NCBI RefSeq assembly: GCF_023897065.1
Contig: NZ_JAMHIV010000039.1
Span: 1 to 64,000, forward strand
Source: Crossiella sp. SN42
GTDB lineage: Bacteria > Actinomycetota > Actinomycetes > Mycobacteriales > Pseudonocardiaceae
DNA length: 64,000 nucleotides
Direction of reading: 5' to 3'
Shown: piece after piece, positions 38,328 to 46,600 of the stretch
Layout: the number at the start of each line of letters is the position of its first letter
Numbering within the stretch: the stretch's first letter is position 1
Program-made: the position numbers and the translations under genes
Notes under the pieces: model-generated
Databases searched by the model: none
Told to the model about the DNA's origin: nothing
The model's input: the letters and a program-made list of their open reading frames with translations, nothing else

Positions 38328-38948
38328 TCAGGCCGGTAGCCGGGTGGCCACGTGCGCGGCGCGCAGGGTGCGGGCCAGCTCGATCCGCCAGGGCAGTGCC
38401 GCGAAGGAGTCCGGCCCGAGCCGGTGCAGCGTGCTGGGCACCCCGGCCTTGGTGAGCCGCCGGGCATAGCGTTCCGCGGCGGCGCGACCGCTGTCCGCCT
38501 CACCCACCGCGATCAGCGCGGGCGGCAGTCCGGCCAGGTCCGCGCCCGGCTCCGGGGTCAGCGTCGGCAGTTCCAGGACCTGCAGGCTGATCGCGGGCCC
38601 ACCACGTTCCTTGATCAGCAACGGTAGGGCCGCGGCCAGGTCGGCACCCTCGCGCGCGCCGCCGACGGCGAGCCGGGTGGCGTCCAGTTCGAGCAGGGCC
38701 GCGTTGTCCAGCAGCCACATCAGCGCCGAGTAGCAGTCCTCGAGGGCGACCGGGAACGGGTGCCCGAAGCCGAGGCGGTGCTCGACCGAGACGATCGCGC
38801 AGCCGGCCTCGGTGGCCAGGTCGGAGAGTTCGCCGTGGCTGTCATATCCGCTGGGCAGGTGCAGGTAACAGGGCAGCGGTCCCAGCCAGACCGGCCGGTG
38901 AACCACCACCTCGATCGCTCCGCCATCGACAGCGACCTGATACCGCAT
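38328..38948 (-). CDS. HSL-type alpha/beta-hydrolase-fold protein lacking the catalytic serine
   Basis: The 206-residue protein follows the hormone-sensitive-lipase alpha/beta hydrolase layout: an early strand LPCYLHLPSGYDSHGEL where HGGG is expected, VSVEHRLGFGHPFPVALEDCYSALMWL, the elbow DATRLAVGGAREGADLA, then LPPALIAVGEADSG and a late His in STLHRLG. The elbow normally reads GDSAG; here it is GAREG, so the nucleophile Ser is missing, and the oxyanion HGGG is also lost. It is probably not an esterase and may bind a ligand. ATG 38948 follows a GGTGGGGG stretch. A perfect palindrome lies 15 bp upstream. Confidence 0.78.
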   Translation of the reverse strand: MRYQVAVDGGAIEVVVHRPVWLGPLPCYLHLPSGYDSHGELSDLATEAGCAIVSVEHRLGFGHPFPVALEDCYSALMWLLDNAALLELDATRLAVGGAREGADLAAALPLLIKERGGPAISLQVLELPTLTPEPGADLAGLPPALIAVGEADSGRAAAERYARRLTKAGVPSTLHRLGPDSFAALPWRIELARTLRAAHVATRLPA

Positions 38949-38962
38949 CGGTGCCCCCACCT

Positions 38963-38983
38963 CAAACAGAACAGTTCTGTTTG
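38963..38983. promoter_or_regulatory. Operator-like perfect palindrome upstream of the HSL-type gene
   Basis: The arms CAAACAGAAC (38963-38972) and GTTCTGTTTG (38974-38983) are perfect complements around a single A, giving a 21-bp symmetrical site. AACAGAAC-type symmetry is common for TetR regulators. It lies 15 bp before the start codon. No dedicated regulator is adjacent. Confidence 0.6.
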
Positions 38984-39133
38984 CTTCAACGACACCAGTG
39001 TGCCCGAAGTTCCTGCCGGACGGGCAGCCCACCGGCGCGGCCAACTGGGTGAGTGTGGCGGCGGCTCACCCGCCAAACGCCAGTCAGCGCGACGCATCCG
39101 CGCCGCGCTGACTCCAAGGCTTGGTGATGCCGG

Positions 39134-39925
39134 TCAGGAACCGCCGACCGCCTGCTGGCGCAGCGGCATGACCGCGACGTTGTGCGGGCGGAAGGAGTAG
39201 ACCTGGCCGCCGAAGCCGTCCGGTCCCGCCACCAGGAGCCCGGTGGCCAGCGCGGTGGCCACGGCCGCGGCGCGGTCGCTGACGTGCAGCTTGGCGAAGA
39301 TCCGCTGGAGGTGGGTCTTGACCGTGGTCTCGGCGACGAACAGGCGCCTGCCGATCTCCGCGTTCGTGTGACCTTCGGCGACGAGTCGCAGCACGTCCAG
39401 TTCCCGCCCGGACAGCACGGAACGTATCTGGGCCCGGGGCAGCGGCGTGACTGTCAGCGGTGACAACTGTGGAGACATCGACGTGACACCGCTGCGCGCC
39501 TGCCGGATCGCCGCGATGACCTCATCCCCCGTCGCGGACTTCAGCACGAAGCCCATGGCGCCGGCCTGAAGAGCGGCGCCGACCCGGGAACGCTGGTCGG
39601 AGAAGACCACGGCCACGATGGGCAGCCGGGTGCGCAGCACCGCCTTGACCACCTCGAGCCCGTCCACCTCACCGAGGTCCAGATCGACGAGGACGACGTC
39701 GGGACGGCGGGCGGTCACCTCGTCCACGATGTGCTCCGCGTCCTGGAGCGCACCGGCGAACTCGATGTCGGAGTGCTGGGCGAAACAGGCGCGCAGCCCG
39801 TCCGCGACGATCGGGTGCCGGTCGACGACCAGGACCTTGATTGCCTGCGCGCGCGGTTCTCCCTCACGCGGAGACTGCCCGAAGCTCCCCGGTCGCACCG
39901 CGCCTGGACGCTGGCTCAGCGACAT
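39134..39925 (-). CDS. NarL/LuxR-family response regulator without adjacent kinase
   Basis: The 263-residue protein has an unstructured N-terminus of about 25 residues, a receiver domain (VLVVDRHPIVADGL, phosphoacceptor Asp in VLVDLDLGEVDG, Lys in FVLKSA) and a LuxR/GerE helix-turn-helix (SGRELDVLRLVAEGHTNAEIGRRLFVAETTVKTHLQRI, seen in part). The usual double-acidic pocket is reduced to DRH, so phosphorylation may be weak or absent. No histidine kinase is nearby. ATG 39925 is downstream of a well-spaced promoter at 40002-40030 and a 14-bp palindrome in the leader. It sits at the edge of the peptide/NOS/SARP region. Confidence 0.88.
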   Translation of the reverse strand: MSLSQRPGAVRPGSFGQSPREGEPRAQAIKVLVVDRHPIVADGLRACFAQHSDIEFAGALQDAEHIVDEVTARRPDVVLVDLDLGEVDGLEVVKAVLRTRLPIVAVVFSDQRSRVGAALQAGAMGFVLKSATGDEVIAAIRQARSGVTSMSPQLSPLTVTPLPRAQIRSVLSGRELDVLRLVAEGHTNAEIGRRLFVAETTVKTHLQRIFAKLHVSDRAAAVATALATGLLVAGPDGFGGQVYSFRPHNVAVMPLRQQAVGGS

Positions 39926-39948
39926 GACACACCCCTGCTCAGACGGCC

Positions 39949-39962
39949 CCAGTCATGACTGG
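39949..39962. promoter_or_regulatory. Palindrome in the leader of the LuxR regulator gene
   Basis: CCAGTCATGACTGG is a perfect 14-bp palindrome located between the predicted promoter and the start codon, where a bound protein would block transcription. The regulator itself is a candidate binder. Confidence 0.45.
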
Positions 39963-40001
39963 CAAATGCTGATCATCGAGTTGACAACTGATGACAACAG
40001 C

Positions 40002-40030
40002 ATGGTACCGACCCCCTGACTGATGGTCAA
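40002..40030 (-). promoter_or_regulatory. Housekeeping-type promoter of the LuxR regulator gene
   Basis: On the minus strand TTGACC (40030-40025), exactly 17 bp, then TACCAT (40007-40002) match -35 and -10 elements. The predicted leader is about 70 nt. Confidence 0.55.
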
Positions 40031-40411
40031 TTAACTAGTCAACAACCCGCGACGACCAGACCCGTTCAGATCACCCATAGATGTCACAACCAACCTTCGT
40101 CGGAACCCCTGACCCCCGGCCAACCGCCACCCACAGTCACCAATCCCCCCGATCGAAGGATTGCCAACCAGTTGACACACCCGCCAACCCAGCCCTGTCA
40201 CGTTGACGCAGCACGAACGGGACTCTTACCCTCGCCTCATAACCACCGTGGGTGAACACCACGGCCGCTACGACACTCACCAGAGGCACAGCATGCAGAT
40301 CCGCGTCGACACCCGTTTGGGCTAGACATGACTGTGCGTGGAAAGTGCCGCACCGCCGCGCGCGCAAACGTCCGCACGGCGGCCCCAGCCGTGCCGGTCA
40401 CGTTGGAGACG
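40031..40411. other. Gene-poor stretch between LuxR promoter and XRE gene
   Basis: No convincing gene is present in these 381 bp. A plus-strand promoter-like pair lies at 40203-40231, followed by a 10-codon mini-frame (MQIRVDTRLG, 40293-40325) preceded by AGAGG. Longer frames on either strand look like composition artefacts. Confidence 0.4.
40203..40231 (+). promoter_or_regulatory. Promoter-like pair with no assigned gene
   Basis: TTGACG (40203-40208), a 17-bp spacer and TTACCC (40226-40231) face towards the 3' end of the XRE gene. It could drive a small or antisense RNA. Confidence 0.3.
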
Positions 40412-41740
40412 TCAGGAGCGCCCGTGGTGGTTGCGCAAAGTCCGCACGGACAGCGCAGCCACTTCCTTGAGCAAAGCGGGCCGCACCTCCTCCGGATCCG
40501 CGGTGTCCAGGTGCTGGAGCAACTCGTCAAGAGCGGAAAGTCGCCTCTCCTCCAGTCCCATGTCAGTGCTGACCTTCACCACCGTCATGAGGGTCCTGAT
40601 CCGGTCGCCGGTGCCCAGCACTCCGGAGTCGAGCGCGGCCTGAGCACTGTGCAGCGCGCCGGGCGGGTCGTTGGCACGCAGAGCCAGCTCCGCACGCAGG
40701 ATGAGCACCTGGGCGTCGAGCTGGCCACCTGCGCTGCGCCGGGTCTCCGTCACCTGGTTCAGCAGCGCCTCGGCCTGCTCCGCCACCACGTCGTACTCCA
40801 GGAAGATGCCGACGTAGCCGACCCGCACGCGGCACCACAGCTCCGCGCCGATGGACTCCTCGTCCGGCTGCAAAGCCAGCTCGAAGTGCTTCGCGGAGGT
40901 GTCGAGATCCCCAGTGCGGGTGAGCGCGACGGCGAGCATCCAGTGGCTGACCACCAGAAGCTCATCGGCGAGTCGCTTGTCCTCCGCGCCGCAGACCTCA
41001 GCGAAGGCGGCGGTGATGTGGACGGCCTCCTGGGCGATGTCGACGGCCTCCGTCAGCCTGCCGGACACACCGAACACCGCGGCCAGGGTGGTTCGCGCCT
41101 TCACCCGGAGCAGAGCTGCCTGGTCAGCGGGGAAGTCATCGGTTCCGATCAGCGCGTCGGACTCGGCGACGGCCCGCTGCCCGAACTCCACCGCCTCGCG
41201 GTTACGGCCCAGCTCACGTGCGGCCAGAGTCTGCAGGGTCGAGGTCAGCGTCCTGGCGGAGGTCGGCAGGCCCCGGTACATCGGCTCGATCGTGGCAAGA
41301 CGGTCAGCAACGTCCTGGGTGCGGCCGAGCCTACTGGCGCAGGACGCGGCAGCGTACTCGCACAACCACCTCGCCTGCGGCTCGCGCACGTCGTGCCGGA
41401 TGGTGTCAAGAACATCCAGCGCCTCGGAGATCCGACCCGCGAGCAGGTGGTCGAAGACTCGCGCGGCCCCGGCCAGGAACACGCCACCGCTCGGACGGCT
41501 GCCGTTGCCGAGCCCGGCGAAGGACTCCGCCGCGACACCAAGCCTGGCCGCGAGCTGTTCGACGACCTTCGGGGTGGGCATGCGTTGACCGGACTCAAGC
41601 CGGGAGAGGTAGCTACTGGACAGGCCCTCACCAGCAAGATCACGCTGGGTCAGGCCGCGAGCCACGCGAAGCGCACGCAGCCTCTCACCGAACGTCGCCG
41701 CAAGCTCACGTTCGGTGCTGACACGCTCGGCAGAACTCAT
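40412..41740 (-). CDS. XRE-TPR regulator, candidate peptide receptor (RRNPP-like)
   Basis: The 442-residue protein has an N-terminal XRE/Cro helix-turn-helix (FGERLRALRVARGLTQRDLA then SSSYLSRLESGQRMP, about residues 17-75). From residue 90 on it is a chain of helix pairs of TPR type with alternating Ala, Leu and Tyr/Arg, reaching the C-terminus. The HTH plus TPR layout is that of RRNPP cytoplasmic peptide receptors (Rgg, PlcR, PrgX, AimR). ATG 41740 has no ribosome-binding site, but TAGTTAT lies just upstream, so the mRNA may be leaderless. It diverges, with 27 bp between start codons, from a gene for a protein with four DLTHP repeats, the candidate ligand. Confidence 0.85.
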   Translation of the reverse strand: MSSAERVSTERELAATFGERLRALRVARGLTQRDLAGEGLSSSYLSRLESGQRMPTPKVVEQLAARLGVAAESFAGLGNGSRPSGGVFLAGAARVFDHLLAGRISEALDVLDTIRHDVREPQARWLCEYAAASCASRLGRTQDVADRLATIEPMYRGLPTSARTLTSTLQTLAARELGRNREAVEFGQRAVAESDALIGTDDFPADQAALLRVKARTTLAAVFGVSGRLTEAVDIAQEAVHITAAFAEVCGAEDKRLADELLVVSHWMLAVALTRTGDLDTSAKHFELALQPDEESIGAELWCRVRVGYVGIFLEYDVVAEQAEALLNQVTETRRSAGGQLDAQVLILRAELALRANDPPGALHSAQAALDSGVLGTGDRIRTLMTVVKVSTDMGLEERRLSALDELLQHLDTADPEEVRPALLKEVAALSVRTLRNHHGRS

Positions 41741-41767
41741 GACAGATAACTACCCAAGGAGGCAGGC

Positions 41768-42049
41768 ATGTTCGTTGCCCTTCTGATGACACTTTACGCG
41801 GGAATTGTTCCACTCGCGGACAGCACGACTCAATCCACCGATATCTATTCGTCGCCTACGGGCTCCGGCCAGACCGTCGTCACCGCTGACTGGCAAGCGT
41901 CGACGACAGATCTGACGCACCCCTTCGGGCCGACACGGGGGATGTTGACCGACCTGACACACCCTGTCTCACCGGGTGCGACGGCCAACGATCTCACGCA
42001 TCCCAACACCCCAGGTTGCGACCAGAAGGACGACCTGACGCATCCGTGA
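41768..42049 (+). CDS. Putative signalling-peptide precursor with four DLTHP repeats
   Basis: This 93-residue protein is unlike anything I recognise. Residues 2-16 are hydrophobic (FVALLMTLYAGIVPL), suggesting export, although no Lys or Arg precedes them. Residues 17-45 are Ser/Thr-rich. Four exact DLTHP pentapeptides start at residues 48, 62, 75 and 89, spaced 14, 13 and 14 residues, and the last ends the protein. The four DNA copies differ from each other only at silent positions, so the peptide sequence is conserved by selection. Start and translation are strongly supported by AAGGAGG five bases before ATG 41768. It faces an XRE-TPR regulator and is followed by a strong terminator. Processing to DLTHP-containing peptides is inferred. 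Confidence 0.8.
   Translation: MFVALLMTLYAGIVPLADSTTQSTDIYSSPTGSGQTVVTADWQASTTDLTHPFGPTRGMLTDLTHPVSPGATANDLTHPNTPGCDQKDDLTHP
41909..42046 (+). repeat. Four DLTHP-coding repeat units
   Basis: The copies lie at 41909-41923, 41951-41965, 41990-42004 and 42032-42046. Codons vary as GAT/GAC, CTG/CTC, ACG/ACA, CAC/CAT and CCC/CCT/CCG, yet the encoded pentapeptide is identical each time. Confidence 0.95.
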
Positions 42050-42067
42050 CCAGGAGGGCGACGCACG

Positions 42068-42143
42068 GGGTCTGGCTATCTGACATGTGCGAAACGGGTT
42101 GTCTCGGCGGCGGCGAGACAACCCGTTTCTCGTGTCCAGACCC
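42068..42143 (+). terminator. Long hairpin terminator after the peptide gene
   Basis: A perfect 16-bp stem (GAAACGGGTTGTCTCG 42091-42106; CGAGACAACCCGTTTC 42114-42129) has a 7-nt loop. An outer perfect 8-bp pair (GGGTCTGG 42068-42075; CCAGACCC 42136-42143) encloses it. It begins 19 bases after the peptide stop and should insulate the nitric oxide synthase gene. Confidence 0.8.
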
Positions 42144-42303
42144 ACCTGACACCACTCTGCCGGGTCCTCAAGCCACTCCCCGCACCGGTCAAGTACCGCA
42201 CCCTCCGTAACTAGATTCCTCGATAGTGTGCACCGCTAAACCGCAGCTCGTGGCCCGTCTGGCGGTCACCGGTGACATGTTTGCCGGGTTAAGTTTCCGC
42301 GCC

Positions 42304-43587
42304 GTGACTACCCTCAGCGAGCGACCGATGGCCCCCATGGCCTGCCCAGTCGCCCACGGGGCGATGCCCCTGGAGTCGGGGGTGCGGGCGGGTGGCGAGG
42401 GTGTCGACGTCGACGAGGCGGAGGACTTCCTCCGGCTCTTCCACGCCGAGAATCCCCAGGCCGGACCGGTGGAGCCCCGACTCTCCGCGGTCCGGGCCGA
42501 GATCGCCCTTCGCGGCACCTACCTGCACACTCCCGACGAACTCGTCTTCGGCGCGCGGGTCGCCTGGCGCAACAGCGCCCGGTGCATCGGGCGCCTGTAC
42601 TGGCGCAGCCTGGTCGTGCGCGACCTGCGGCAGGTCACCAACGCCGCGGACATCGCCGCCGAGTGCGTCGAGCACCTGCGCCTTGCCACCAACGCCGGCC
42701 GCGTCCGGCCCATGATGACCGTGTTCGCGCCGGACACCCCCGAGCAGCCCGGCCCGTGCATCTGGAACGAGCAGCTGGTCCGCTACGCGGGCTATCGGGA
42801 CGCCTTCGGCAACGTGGTCGGCGATCCGCGCTACGCCGGGTTCACCGAGGCGGTGACCGAGCTGGGCTGGCGGCCGCCGACGCAGCGCAGTCCGTTCGAC
42901 CTGCTGCCGCTGGCGGTGGAGACCGCGCACGAGGGGGTGCGGCTGTTCCCGGTGCCCAGGGACGTGGTCATGGAGGTGCCGCTGGAGCATCCCGACCTGC
43001 CCTGGTTCACCGACCTGAGCCTGCGCTGGCACGCGGTCCCGGCGATCAGCAACATGCGGCTGTCCATCGGCGGCGTCTCCTACCCGGCCGCCCCGTTCAA
43101 CGGCTGGTACATGGGCACCGAGATCGGCGCGCGCAACCTCGCCGACGCCGACCGCTACGACATGCTGCCGGAGATCGGCGAGCGCCTCGGCCTGGACACC
43201 AGCTCGGAGGCCACGCTGTGGCGGGACCGGGCGCTGGTGGAGATCAACCGGGCGGTGCTGCACTCCTACGCCTCGGCCGGGGTCACCATCACCGACCACC
43301 ACACCGAGTCCGAGCGCTTCCTCACCCACCTCAAGAAGGAGGAGAAGGCGGGGCGGACCTGCCCCGCGGACTGGAGCTGGATCGTCCCCCCGATGTCCGG
43401 CTCGCTGACCCCGGTTTTCCACCGCTACTACGAGACCGAGCACCTGCGCCCGGAGTTCGTGCTCGACCCCGACGCGGCGCACCGGGGCCAGCACGGCGCC
43501 CCGCACCGCTTCCCGGCCGCGCCTGATGTGGCGGCCGCGGCCAGGCGTGGGTTGTTTGCCGCTTTCCGGCGACGGTTGAGCGGCTGA
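42304..43587 (+). CDS. nos: Bacterial nitric oxide synthase oxygenase
   Basis: The protein (427 residues with this start) is a NOS oxygenase domain without a reductase. It has the haem-ligand motif RVAWRNSARCIGR (Cys94), MMTVFAP, the substrate-channel WYMGTEIGARNLAD containing the L-arginine-binding Glu, and the C-terminal pterin-site region CPADWSWIVPPMSGSLTPVFH. It oxidises L-arginine to citrulline and NO using external flavodoxin or ferredoxin reductases. The start is uncertain: GTG 42226, GTG 42304 and ATG 42328 are in frame, none with a strong ribosome-binding site, and conservation begins after residue 30. It lies between the peptide gene and a SARP regulator, an unusual setting. Confidence 0.93.
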   Translation: MTTLSERPMAPMACPVAHGAMPLESGVRAGGEGVDVDEAEDFLRLFHAENPQAGPVEPRLSAVRAEIALRGTYLHTPDELVFGARVAWRNSARCIGRLYWRSLVVRDLRQVTNAADIAAECVEHLRLATNAGRVRPMMTVFAPDTPEQPGPCIWNEQLVRYAGYRDAFGNVVGDPRYAGFTEAVTELGWRPPTQRSPFDLLPLAVETAHEGVRLFPVPRDVVMEVPLEHPDLPWFTDLSLRWHAVPAISNMRLSIGGVSYPAAPFNGWYMGTEIGARNLADADRYDMLPEIGERLGLDTSSEATLWRDRALVEINRAVLHSYASAGVTITDHHTESERFLTHLKKEEKAGRTCPADWSWIVPPMSGSLTPVFHRYYETEHLRPEFVLDPDAAHRGQHGAPHRFPAAPDVAAAARRGLFAAFRRRLSG

Positions 43588-43641
43588 CCAGCTAGTCTGC
43601 CTCCGGGGTGTGGTCCGAAAGGACTACAGAGGGGGGCAACA

Positions 43642-46600
43642 ATGGCTGGTCGCGGCGTGGAGTTCCGGCTGCTCGGACCGGTGGAGATCGTCCTGTCCGG
43701 ACGGTCCGCGCCGGTGGAGGCAGCGAAGCATCGAACCCTCTTGGCGTGCCTGGTGTTGCGGGCCGGGCAACGGGTCGAGGTCACGGAGCTGGTCGGTTAC
43801 CTGTGGGATGACGAGGACCGTCCCGCACATCCGCGTGGAGCCCTGCACACCTATGTGCGCAGGCTGCGACATCTGCTCGGCGCGGGGCTGATCAGCACCG
43901 TGGCCGGCGGCTACCAGCTGGAGGCCGAGCCGGAGGCCGCCGACGCGCACCGCTTCCGGCAGCTGCTGCACACCGCGCGGCAGACCGCGGACCCGGCCGA
44001 ACGCGCCGCCGTCCTGCACTCCGCGCTGGCCCTGTGGCGCGGGCCGGCGCTGGCCGACATCACCTCGGCCGCGCTGCGCCGCGACTACGGCGACCCGCTG
44101 GACGCCGAACGCCTGGACGCCCTGGCGCTGCGCTTCGACACCGAGCTGGCCTTGGGCAGGCACGAGTCACTGGTGCCGGACCTGTGGAAGGCGACCGCCG
44201 AACACCCGCTGCGCGAGGAATTCTGGCACCAGCTGATGCTCGCCCTGTACCGCACCCAGCGCCAGGCCGAGGCGCTGGAGACCTACCAGCGGGCCGCGGA
44301 CGTGCTGCGCCAGGAGCTCGGCGTCGAACCCAGCGCCCGCCTGCGCGACCTGCGCCAGTCGGTGCTGACCAACGACCCGGCCCTGGCCCCGCCCGCCCCG
44401 TTGACAACCGCGGTCGCCGCCTGGCAGCCCGTCTGTCAACTCCCGCCGGACATCGGTGACTTCGTCGGCAGGGAGCGCCTCGGCCACCGCATCGCCGAGG
44501 AGCTGCGCCGCGGCGGCCCGGTGCTCGTGTCCGGTCCACCGGGGGTGGGCAAGACCGCGCTCGCGGTCCGGGTCGGCCACCGGCTGCGCGCGGACTTCCC
44601 GGACGGCCAGCTGCACGTGAACCTGCACGGCTACGCCACCGAGGCCGCCCTGCGCCCCACCGACGTGCTGGCCCGGTTCCTGCGCGGGCTGGGCGTGCCG
44701 CCCGCGCAGATCCCGCTGGAGCAGGAGCAGCAGGCGGAGCTGTTCCGCTCGGTGCTGCGCGGCCGGCGGGTGCTGGTGCTGCTGGACAACGCCTCGGCGG
44801 CGGATCAGGTGCTGCCGCTGCTCCCGGCCGAACCGGGCTGCGCGGCCCTGATCACCAGCCGCAACCAGCTGCCCGGCCTCGGCCTGACGATCACCCTGGA
44901 CGCGCTGCGGCACGAGGACGCCTTGGAACTGCTGGCCCAGACGCTGGGCTCGGACGAGCCGGAGGCGCTGGACGAACTCGCCGAGTTGTGCGCGCACCTG
45001 CCGCTGGCGCTGCGGATCGCCGCGGCGAACCTGGCCGGGCAATACGGGCTGACCCAGCAGGTCCGGCAGATCCGCCGGGGCAACCGGCTGGCCGCGCTGG
45101 CCATCGAGGGCGATCACGACGCCGCGGTGCAAAACGCCTTCGAACGCTCGTACCGCATGCTCTCCGCCGACCACAGGCGCCTGTTCCGATACCTGAGCCT
45201 GATCCCGGGGCCGGACATGACCCCGGCGTCGGTCGGCGAGCTGATCGACGTCCCGGAGTGGCGGGCCGCCCGCATGCTGACCGAACTGGCCGACGCGAAC
45301 CTGTTGCTGCGCCAAGACGAGGGCCGCTACCAGCTGCACGACCTGATCCGGCTCTACGCCGATTTCCGTTGCCGCGCCGAGGATTCGGTCGAGGGCCGCA
45401 AGCAGGCGCTGCACCGCTGGCTGGACTACTACCACCGGCACGCCGACCACGCGATCGGTCTGCTGTACCCAGAGGTCGACCGAGTGGAGCTGCCGCCCGC
45501 GACCCGGCCGATCGCCGAGTTCGCGAGTCTGCGCAAGGCCAAGGAATGGCTGGACGCGGAACGAGCGAACCTGGTTGCCGCCGTGTTGCACGCGGCCGAC
45601 CAACGCCTGGACGGCGTGGCCTGGCGGCTGGCCGACACGTTGCGCGCATACTTCCAAAACAACCGGATCCTCAACGACTGGCTGACGGTCGGCACCACAG
45701 GTCTGAAATGCGCCCAACGGGAAGACAGTGAGACGGCGATCGCCTATCTCCACCACGCGTTCGGCATCGTGCACTGGTTCCTCGGGCAACCGGACACCGC
45801 CATCGACCATCTGACGCAGGCGCGGGACGGTCTCCACAGCGAGGCTGACCGCGGACGCCTCGCCAACGTGCTGTCCAACCTCGGTATGAACCACATGGAC
45901 CGCAGTGAACTCGCCACCGCGGTCGACCTGTATTCGAGAGCCGAGGCGATCCTGCTTGAGCTGGGCAATGATCAGCGGCTGATACCGGTGCTGGGCAACC
46001 TGGGCATCACGCTGCGCCGGATGGGCCGGCTGCACGAGGCTCTCGCCCGCTACACCGAGGCGCTCCGCCTGATCACAACGACCGGACGGGTCAGCGGTGA
46101 GCCGACCGTGTTGAACAACCTCGGCTACGTCCAACACGAACTGGGTGACCTGAACGCGGCGCTCGACAATTTGAACCGTTCACTGGCGACTATTGACCGG
46201 ATGGGCGGCCGATACGGCGAGACCAACACGCTGATCGGACTCGCCGCCGTGCACGCCGACCTGGGCGACCTGGAACGCGCCAACGAACTGGTGGCCAACG
46301 CGGTGGCCAAGGACGAGACCGCGGTGGATCGCAAGGAACTCGCCCAGGGCTACAACGTGCTCGGTGTCGTGTTGAGCAAACGTGGGCGTTTTCACCAGGC
46401 GGTCCCGCACCACCACCGCGCGCTGGAACTGAGCCGGGCCATCGGTCTCACGCTATTCGAGGTCGAGGCGTTGCTCGGACTCGCCGACACCCACCAGGCC
46501 ATGGGCGAGACGCAGATCGCGCTCGACCACGCGCTGGCCGCACTGGCGCTGGCCGCCGAGGTCGGTTACGGCGTCCGGATCGGGCAGGCGCACACCTCGC

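Noticed and set aside
40137-40367. 76-codon minus-strand frame downstream of the XRE gene
   Set aside because: No ribosome-binding site, no conserved pattern, and it overlaps a promoter-like region.
40328-41749. 473-codon frame antisense to the XRE-TPR gene
   Set aside because: The XRE-TPR frame has clear domains; the antisense frame has compositional bias only.
42068-42143. GGGTCTGG/CCAGACCC pair considered as a DasR-type site
   Set aside because: The arms are 60 bp apart and close the outer stem of a long terminator hairpin, so RNA structure explains them better.
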